From contig JAUUWJ010000059.1 of NCBI GenBank assembly GCA_030589175.1, positions 1 through 5,599 of the forward strand: a stretch of DNA of 5,599 nucleotides, written 5' to 3'. A program made the translations under genes and the position numbers. This document shows, piece after piece, positions 1 through 3,948 of the stretch (position 1 is the stretch's first letter; every line of letters begins with the position of its first letter). The stretch is from Actinomycetes bacterium. Lineage in GTDB: Bacteria > Actinomycetota > Aquicultoria > SURF-47 > JAUUWJ01. Below the pieces are notes generated by a model. That model was not told where the DNA came from, ran no database searches, and worked only from the letters and a program-made list of their open reading frames with translations.

Positions 1-32
1 CTACATGCAAGGTAATTACAAGAAGTAGATTG

Positions 33-53
33 GTTAGGAGTTCGAGGTTCGTA
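33..53 (+). repeat. Heptanucleotide-period repeat (left copy)
   Basis: Three consecutive 7-nt units, GTTAGGA, GTTCGAG and GTTCGTA, fit a degenerate GTTCGGA/GTTAGGA heptad. The same heptad appears more cleanly at 3767-3787. The repeat lies just upstream of the terminator hairpin and I see no coding function. Such 7-nt tandem repeats occur in intergenic DNA of several bacterial groups. Assigning this one to that class is inference, because the last two units are degenerate. Confidence 0.5.
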
Positions 54-58
54 GATTA

Positions 59-85
59 GTAGGGACAGGCTTTATGCCTGTCCTT
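59..85 (+). repeat. 27-nt palindromic repeat, copy A
   Basis: The segment begins GTAGGGACAGG, has a TTTAT centre and ends CCTGTCCTT. It matches the reverse complement of 1583-1609 at 23 of 27 positions. The two copies therefore lie in opposite orientation on either side of lpdA. This copy also forms the stem of the terminator at 61-89. The shared flanks GTAG and CCTT suggest a dispersed REP-like element, with one copy serving as a terminator. That role is inference. Confidence 0.6.
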
Positions 86-89
86 TTTT
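61..89 (+). terminator. Intrinsic (Rho-independent) terminator
   Basis: GGACAGGC (63-70) pairs perfectly with GCCTGTCC (76-83) across a 5-nt TTTAT loop. The pairs 62-84 (G-U) and 61-85 (A-U) extend the stem to 10 bp. Six T residues follow at 84-89. This is a textbook intrinsic terminator for plus-strand transcription arriving from the left. It should separate an unseen upstream gene from lpdA, so lpdA probably has its own promoter in 90-160. I could not identify convincing -35/-10 boxes there. Confidence 0.85.
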
Positions 90-140
90 GTCTTATTGAT
101 TAGTGCTTTCTTTCTATCCATGTGTTTTTTTAAAACTTTC

Positions 141-146
141 AAGGGG
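141..146 (+). promoter_or_regulatory. Possible Shine-Dalgarno of lpdA
   Basis: AAGGGG lies 14 nt before the ATG at 161. The purine-rich match is good but the spacing is longer than usual. An in-frame TAA at 131-133 and the lack of ATG, GTG or TTG codons between it and 161 leave ATG 161 as the only sensible start. Confidence 0.5.
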
Positions 147-160
147 TAGACAAACGTATA

Positions 161-1534
161 ATGGCTGATTATGATTTGCTAATTATTGGCGGTGGACCGG
201 GAGGTTACTCTGCTGCATTAAGAGCAGCTCAACATGGGCTCAAGGTAGCAATAGTTGAGAAAGGCAAGCTGGGTGGCACGTGCTTGCACAGAGGCTGCAT
301 TCCGACAAAAGCTTTAATTGAAGCTTCTTCTGTGTATTCAAAAGTAAGCAATTCAAAGCTATTCGGCATCGAACACTCAGGTTTATCTTTTAACTGGAGG
401 AGTATTTCAAAATACAAATCAAAGGTTGTAAGTGAGCTTTATTCTGCCCTGTCTTCTCTAATAAAAGCAAGGAAAATCGAGTTGATCAATGGAAGTGCTA
501 GGTTTGTAACATCGGCAGAAATAACAGTCGGGAATAAAAATGTCACAGCCCAAAATTTTGTAATAGCGGTGGGAGCAAAACCAAAAGCGATTAGAGCCGC
601 GCCTAAATCGGATCTTATTTTAGATAGTGACGGCTTGCTGGAATTAAAATACGCTCCAAAGACTTTAACCATTATCGGTGGCGGGTATATCGGAGTAGAG
701 TTTGCCTCTCTTTTTAATGAGTTTGGTGCGGATATTAACATAATTGAAGTTGCTCCCGATATTTTGATGAACCACGATAGCCAGATTAGAGATTCTCTTA
801 AAGAAAAATTGTTAGAGCGCGACATAGGAATTAAGACAGAGACAGAGGTAATTTCTGTTGAGGAGAAAGACGGCAAAGTTGAAGTGAAGGCGCGTAGCAA
901 GGCTGCGAATCTAAGTTTCGAATCAGAGCTACTACTAATTGCTGTTGGCCGAGATGCTAATACACAAAACTTAGACCTGGATGAAGCCGGTGTGAAACTG
1001 CAAGAAGGTTTTGTTGATGTAGATAGCTATCTAAAGACTTCGGTTGATAATATATATGCAGTCGGTGATTGTATTAATACACCTCAGTTAGCCCATGTAG
1101 CGTTTGCCGAAGGAATGGCAGTTGCCGACTTTATTGCTACGGGAGAGGCCACTTTTCCTTATTACCCGGCAGTTCCGAGCGTAGTTTATTCGCGTCCGGA
1201 AGTTGCATCAGTTGGAGAGACTGAAGATTCGGCAATTGCAGCGGGCATGAAAGTAAACACAACTCACTATAGTTTTATGAATAATTCGAAAGCGGTTATT
1301 GAGCGCCGGCAAGAAGGCCTTGTAAAAATTGTTGCTGATACTTCAGACAATGTCTTAGGGATACACATCGTTGGCTCTGATGCCTCCAATCTGATTGCTG
1401 AAGCAATGCTCTCAGTTGGATTTGAAGCAAAAGTAGGTGACATTGCCAAATTCATCCATCCTCACCCTACTCTCACCGAAGCTATAGGTGAAGCGGCTCT
1501 TAAGTTGTCAGGAAGGCCTTTGCATTCTATGTAG
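161..1534 (+). CDS. lpdA: Dihydrolipoamide dehydrogenase (E3), complete
   Basis: This flavoenzyme reoxidises protein-bound dihydrolipoamide with NAD+. It is the shared E3 subunit of 2-oxoacid dehydrogenase complexes and the L-protein of glycine cleavage, and it is cytoplasmic. The 457 residues are a normal family length. The FAD-binding GGGPGG is at residues 10-15. The redox disulfide is in the motif GGTCLHRGCIPTK, with Cys41 and Cys46. The NAD-binding GGGYIG is at 173-178. The second FAD motif AVGD is at 300-303. The C-terminal dimerisation domain ends with HPHPTLTE, giving the catalytic His435-Glu440 pair. The active-site disulfide and the His-Glu dyad distinguish it from mercuric reductase and other relatives. 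A terminator precedes the gene and a 320-base repeat-rich spacer follows, so it may be transcribed apart from lipB. No E1 or E2 gene is visible, so the complex it serves is unknown. Confidence 0.96.
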   Translation: MADYDLLIIGGGPGGYSAALRAAQHGLKVAIVEKGKLGGTCLHRGCIPTKALIEASSVYSKVSNSKLFGIEHSGLSFNWRSISKYKSKVVSELYSALSSLIKARKIELINGSARFVTSAEITVGNKNVTAQNFVIAVGAKPKAIRAAPKSDLILDSDGLLELKYAPKTLTIIGGGYIGVEFASLFNEFGADINIIEVAPDILMNHDSQIRDSLKEKLLERDIGIKTETEVISVEEKDGKVEVKARSKAANLSFESELLLIAVGRDANTQNLDLDEAGVKLQEGFVDVDSYLKTSVDNIYAVGDCINTPQLAHVAFAEGMAVADFIATGEATFPYYPAVPSVVYSRPEVASVGETEDSAIAAGMKVNTTHYSFMNNSKAVIERRQEGLVKIVADTSDNVLGIHIVGSDASNLIAEAMLSVGFEAKVGDIAKFIHPHPTLTEAIGEAALKLSGRPLHSM

Positions 1535-1582
1535 GTGGCAATGCGATGTTAGCACGGACATCGGGAAAGGTTCTCGACCAAT

Positions 1583-1609
1583 AAGGACAGGGATAAATCC
1601 TGTTTCTAC
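1583..1609 (-). repeat. 27-nt palindromic repeat, copy B (inverted)
   Basis: Read on the minus strand this matches copy A (59-85) at 23 of 27 positions, with the same GTAG start, TTTAT centre and CCTGTCCTT end. The core stem is ACAGG (1587-1591) with CCTGT (1599-1603), plus two G-U pairs outward. It lacks a T-run in either direction, so it looks like a dispersed repeat and not a terminator. Confidence 0.6.
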
Positions 1610-1632
1610 GACAAAGGGTATTTATTAAATGT

Positions 1633-1695
1633 AGGGGAGGCCCGCCTGCCTATATGCTAACTGCCATTAGGCTAGCGGGCAGGCGTTTATTCCCT
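1633..1695. repeat. GC-rich imperfect inverted repeat
   Basis: CGCCTGCC (1643-1650) pairs perfectly with GGCAGGCG (1678-1685). Inside, GCTAA (1656-1660) can pair with TTAGGC (1667-1672) around a bulged G. Outside, AGGG (1633-1636) pairs with CCCT (1692-1695) across a symmetric six-nucleotide internal loop. The local GC content is far above the surrounding DNA. The GTAGGGG left edge resembles that of the 27-nt repeats, which suggests a related REP-like or miniature mobile element. That relation is inference. Confidence 0.55.
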
Positions 1696-1707
1696 CTCTG
1701 AAAAAGG

Positions 1708-1758
1708 GACGATTTTAAGCTGCATTAGTATGTAAAGTGCTTATACTTCAGAATCGTC
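1708..1758. repeat. 51-nt long hairpin upstream of lipB
   Basis: Positions 1708-1719 (GACGATTTTAAG) pair with 1746-1758 (CTTCAGAATCGTC). This gives 12 bp including one G-U and a single bulged C at 1749. G-U pairs at 1707-1759 and 1706-1760 can extend it. Within the loop, 1722-1726 pairs with 1735-1740 around a bulged G at 1737. A competing inner stem, AGTAT (1727-1731) with ATACT (1743-1747), is mutually exclusive with part of the outer stem. The element could be another dispersed repeat or a structured leader of lipB. The sequence does not decide which. Confidence 0.5.
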
Positions 1759-1844
1759 TTCAATTTAATAGTTTATGTTTAGAAGTTTTTGCATAAAGGA
1801 AAACAGTTATTGCACGCAACTGAAAAACAAGCTCTTTTTTACTG

Positions 1845-1851
1845 AAAGGAG
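1845..1851 (+). promoter_or_regulatory. Ribosome binding site of lipB
   Basis: AAAGGAG lies only 3 nt before the GTG at 1855. The match is strong but the spacer is shorter than the usual 5-9 nt. An in-frame TGA at 1843-1845 means no start further upstream is possible. The protein already begins in line with the family at this GTG. Confidence 0.65.
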
Positions 1852-1854
1852 AAG

Positions 1855-2544
1855 GTGAAAGACTTAAGAGTTGTTAAACTAGGATATGTTGATTTTGAGA
1901 AGGCACTGTACTTTCAGCGAGCAATTTTTAAACGTCTTCATACAAAAGAATCTTGTGATACTTTGATTCTTGCTGAACATTACCCGGTCTATACCTGCGG
2001 AAGAAGCGCTAACCCATCTGTTTTAATCAAGAAAAGATTGCCCGAAGGAATTAACCTCACAAAAGTCGATAGAGGTGGAAGCATTACTTATCACGGACCG
2101 GGCCAGCTAATGATTTATCCGGTTATTTCAATTAGCGAGGCAACTATCGGTTCATATTTGAAACAATTAGAACTAGTAATAGAGAGAGCTTTGGCCGTAT
2201 TCGGAATAAAAACACACATAGCAGATGTGGCGGGAGTTTGGACCGGCTCAAAGAAATTAGCCTCTTTGGGAATAAAAGTTTCTTCGGGTCTTACAATGCA
2301 TGGGGCTTCTTTAAATGTAAACTGCAACCTTTCTTTCTTTGAACCTATTTACGCCTGCGGATTAAGGACCAAGTTTACTTCGATGAAAGAAATTTTGGGT
2401 TATGAAATAGGCATGGTTGACATAGCTGATTTAATTATGATGAATTTTGGGAAGATTTTTAACTACAGAATTAGGCCGAGAGGGGTTTTTAAGAAAAGTG
2501 AGCGATCCGAGTACGCAGTTTTTCCTCAAAACAAAGCAAAATAA
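1855..2544 (+). CDS. lipB: Octanoyl-ACP:protein N-octanoyltransferase
   Basis: LipB moves the octanoyl group from octanoyl-ACP to a lysine of lipoyl domains or GcvH, the first step of endogenous lipoate synthesis. The protein is 229 residues, normal for the family. The conserved blocks appear in order: EHYPVYTCGR at 41-50; RGGSITYHGPGQL at 73-85, with the conserved His80; GVWTGSKKLASLGI at 127-140, with the catalytic lysine at 134; GLTMHGASLNVN at 145-156; and the loop FFEPIYACGL at 161-170, with the acyl-accepting Cys168. Both catalytic residues are therefore present. Translation begins at GTG 1855. The 3' end overlaps lipA by 47 bases, which points to a tightly coupled lipB-lipA transcript. 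The family also includes lipoate ligases, but the HGPGQ and ACGL signatures and the adjacent lipA favour LipB. Confidence 0.95.
   Translation: MKDLRVVKLGYVDFEKALYFQRAIFKRLHTKESCDTLILAEHYPVYTCGRSANPSVLIKKRLPEGINLTKVDRGGSITYHGPGQLMIYPVISISEATIGSYLKQLELVIERALAVFGIKTHIADVAGVWTGSKKLASLGIKVSSGLTMHGASLNVNCNLSFFEPIYACGLRTKFTSMKEILGYEIGMVDIADLIMMNFGKIFNYRIRPRGVFKKSERSEYAVFPQNKAK
2481..2485 (+). promoter_or_regulatory. Likely ribosome binding site of lipA
   Basis: AGGGG, inside the lipB coding sequence, lies 12 nt before the GTG at 2498. The more upstream in-frame TTG at 2447 has no comparable purine-rich site before it. That is the main reason for choosing GTG 2498 as the lipA start. Confidence 0.45.
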
Positions 2545-3382
2545 AGGCAAGAATTACTACGCGGTAAAAGATGTCATAAAAAAGCTAAAAACAAATACCG
2601 TTTGTGAAGAAGCGCTTTGCCCCAATGTTTATGAGTGCTTTGGTAGAATGACGGCAACTTTTTTGATTCTAGGAAACAAATGCACAAGAGATTGCGCTTT
2701 TTGTTCTATTAATAAGGCTCGTGAGGATCTTGAGCTTGATCCGCAAGAGCCTTACCGGGTGGCCGAAGCCGTCGTAAAATTAGGTTTGAAGTATGTTGTT
2801 ATTACCTCTGTTACCAGGGACGATTTAGTTGATGGCGGTGCCTCTTTCTTTGCCGAAACCATATCTTGGATAAAGAAACTTAGCCCCCGATGTTTAATAG
2901 AGGTCCTAACGCCGGACTTTGGCGGCAACCAAAATGCTCTAAAAAAAGTTTTTAAGGCACAGCCTGATGTATTCAATCACAATTTGGAAGTGGTAAAAAA
3001 CCTTTATCCGAAAGTGAGGGGGCAGGCCGATTATTATCGCTCACTTGAGCTTCTGAAAAAAGCTAAATATAATGGTTTAATAGTAAAATCCGGCCTGATG
3101 GTAGGCTTGGGAGAGAGCCAACAAGAGATAATTGATACAATGCATGATATTAGAGCCAACGGCTGCGATATTCTTACTATCGGCCAGTACCTGAGGCCGA
3201 CGCTAAAACATCACGAGGTAAAGCGCTATTATCGTATGCAGGAATTTAGTTTTTTGAGACAAACAGGCCTCGCTATGAATTTCAAAGTGGTCGAAGCCAT
3301 ACCATTGGCAAGGAGCTCTTATAAAGCCAGGGAATCTTATGAGAAGGTTCTTGAGCAGGATTCGGATTTAATAGAGGCCTAG
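2498..3382 (+). CDS. lipA: Lipoyl synthase (radical SAM)
   Basis: LipA is the radical SAM enzyme that inserts two sulfur atoms into protein-bound octanoyl groups to give lipoyl cofactors, acting after LipB. From GTG 2498 it is 294 residues, a normal length. Auxiliary 4Fe-4S cluster ligands are in CEEALCPNVYEC (Cys36, Cys41, Cys47). The radical SAM cluster is in CTRDCAFC (Cys62, Cys66, Cys69). SVTRDDLVDGGA and FNHNLEVV are conserved core motifs. The C-terminal RSSY at 272-275 carries the serine that ligates the auxiliary cluster, the residue lost when its sulfide is used. All expected residues are present, so it should be active. A TTG at 2447 is an alternative start that would add 17 residues and extend the lipB overlap to 98 bases. 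The gene ends 38 bases before the stop of the convergent acylphosphatase gene. The short gap has no strong terminator, only a weak AAGC/GCTT pairing near its left end. Confidence 0.95.
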   Translation: MSDPSTQFFLKTKQNKGKNYYAVKDVIKKLKTNTVCEEALCPNVYECFGRMTATFLILGNKCTRDCAFCSINKAREDLELDPQEPYRVAEAVVKLGLKYVVITSVTRDDLVDGGASFFAETISWIKKLSPRCLIEVLTPDFGGNQNALKKVFKAQPDVFNHNLEVVKNLYPKVRGQADYYRSLELLKKAKYNGLIVKSGLMVGLGESQQEIIDTMHDIRANGCDILTIGQYLRPTLKHHEVKRYYRMQEFSFLRQTGLAMNFKVVEAIPLARSSYKARESYEKVLEQDSDLIEA

Positions 3383-3420
3383 TTTTAAGCAAAAATCTCA
3401 GCTTTTATTAGTTTCACAGA

Positions 3421-3696
3421 TTAGTAATCGATTACGAAATCTCTGAATTTATTTAAGGGCTCTGAGAATTCTTCTCCCACTGCCCGGACGCGTGAAGCAG
3501 GGGGTCCGGCCTTTACAAACTTGAGCATTTCTTCTAAATCTTCTTCTTCTCCTTCAAATATAGCTTCTACCTTCCTATCCGGCGTGTTTTTAACCCAACC
3601 GACAAGATCTAATTGTAAGGCTTTTTCATAAGTAGCCCAGCGAAAATTTACTCCTTGAACTTTGCCGTGGACTAATACATGAAGTCGCTTTTTCAT
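3421..3696 (-). CDS. acyP: Acylphosphatase
   Basis: This small cytoplasmic enzyme hydrolyses acyl phosphates such as acetyl phosphate or carbamoyl phosphate. The physiological role is poorly defined in bacteria. The 91 residues are the typical length for a stand-alone protein. The signature GKVQGVNFR at 11-19 supplies the phosphate-binding loop and catalytic Arg19. Asn37, in GWVKNTPDRKVEAIFEG, corresponds to the second catalytic residue. The usual Asp-Gly after that Asn is Asp-Arg here (40-41), a mild departure. The protein ends FVIDY, as is common in the family. The ATG is at 3694-3696, and I see no clear Shine-Dalgarno in front of it. The gene points against lipA and away from dnaX, so it is probably its own transcription unit, unrelated to lipoate synthesis. 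Confidence 0.93.
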   Translation of the reverse strand: MKKRLHVLVHGKVQGVNFRWATYEKALQLDLVGWVKNTPDRKVEAIFEGEEEDLEEMLKFVKAGPPASRVRAVGEEFSEPLNKFRDFVIDY

Positions 3697-3766
3697 AATT
3701 TGAGTAAAAATTTTTGTTAACTAATTATTAAACAACGCTAGATAAAATAAAAGAAGTTGGCTCAGG

Positions 3767-3787
3767 GTTCGGAGTTAGGAGTTCGGA
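3767..3787 (+). repeat. Heptanucleotide-period repeat (right copy)
   Basis: Three head-to-tail units, GTTCGGA, GTTAGGA and GTTCGGA, are separated by no spacer. The first and third are identical and the middle one differs at one base. The related but more decayed array at 33-53 has the same orientation. This is an intergenic tandem repeat with no coding role visible. Confidence 0.65.
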
Positions 3788-3852
3788 GGAAGAGGAAACA
3801 AGTTTATATTAGTTCGCTCTTCACGAGTAGAGGATTGTTTTCCTAGTCTCTA

Positions 3853-3871
3853 ATGGCTGGCCTCTAGCCAT
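3853..3871. repeat. Small perfect hairpin
   Basis: ATGGCT (3853-3858) pairs perfectly with AGCCAT (3866-3871) around a 7-nt loop. A pyrimidine-rich run with five T residues follows from 3879. The 6-bp stem and the distance to the T-run make it a poor terminator. It may only be a chance palindrome. Confidence 0.3.
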
Positions 3872-3936
3872 CTATCTCTTTTTATCTAATCCATTTAGCT
3901 CTTTTTTATGCTAAGCTACAAATTAATTGATTTCAC

Positions 3937-3940
3937 GGAG
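3937..3940 (+). promoter_or_regulatory. Ribosome binding site fixing the dnaX TTG start
   Basis: GGAG is separated from the TTG at 3949 by 8 nt, an ideal spacing. The in-frame TGA at 3928-3930 rules out an earlier start. The ATG at 3956 is in another frame. The site therefore supports TTG as the initiation codon. Confidence 0.75.
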
Positions 3941-3948
3941 CTAATACG

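Larger units (their letters stand above)
1535..1854. other. Gene-free spacer with three hairpin repeats
   Basis: I find no coding frame or tRNA-like fold in these 320 bases between lpdA and lipB. The first 225 bases hold three inverted-repeat elements in a row (1583-1609, 1633-1695 and 1708-1758). None is followed by a good T-run on the plus strand, so none is a clear terminator. The remaining stretch, 1759-1844, is AT-rich and probably contains the lipB promoter. I could not find a -35/-10 pair there that I would defend. Confidence 0.7.
3697..3948. other. Divergent acyP-dnaX spacer
   Basis: This 252-base region must hold promoters for acyP (leftward) and dnaX (rightward). I see a 7-nt-periodic repeat at 3767-3787, a small hairpin at 3853-3871 and a pyrimidine-rich stretch from about 3872 to 3906. 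TATGCT at 3907-3912 and TACAAA at 3917-3922 are possible -10 boxes for dnaX, each matching four of six consensus bases. Neither has a convincing -35 box, so no promoter is called. I found no coding frame or tRNA-like fold. Confidence 0.6.

Noticed and set aside
1..59. Possible 3' end of an upstream plus-strand gene, for example the short frame at 2-28 ending in TAG, or the frame at 3-59
   Set aside because: The terminator at 61-89 implies a gene ends just to the left, but fewer than 20 codons are visible and neither frame shows a recognisable motif, so no CDS is called.
439..900. Open minus-strand frame of 153 codons inside lpdA
   Set aside because: It is wholly antisense to a well-supported gene, contains no recognisable motif, and has low-complexity Ser/Leu composition typical of shadow frames.
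1822..1840. GAAAAA...TCTTTTTT just before lipB as an intrinsic terminator or attenuator
   Set aside because: The stem would be only A-U pairs, too weak to terminate transcription. It is most likely ordinary AT-rich leader sequence.
2447..2497. TTG at 2447 as the lipA start
   Set aside because: It lacks a Shine-Dalgarno, deepens the overlap with lipB to 98 bases, and adds 17 residues that show no family motif. GTG 2498 with AGGGG upstream is preferred.
3424..3435. Perfect 12-bp palindrome GTAATCGATTAC at the end of the acylphosphatase gene
   Set aside because: It encodes the conserved C-terminal VIDY residues, so its symmetry is probably incidental. There is no adjacent T-run or second site to suggest an operator or terminator.
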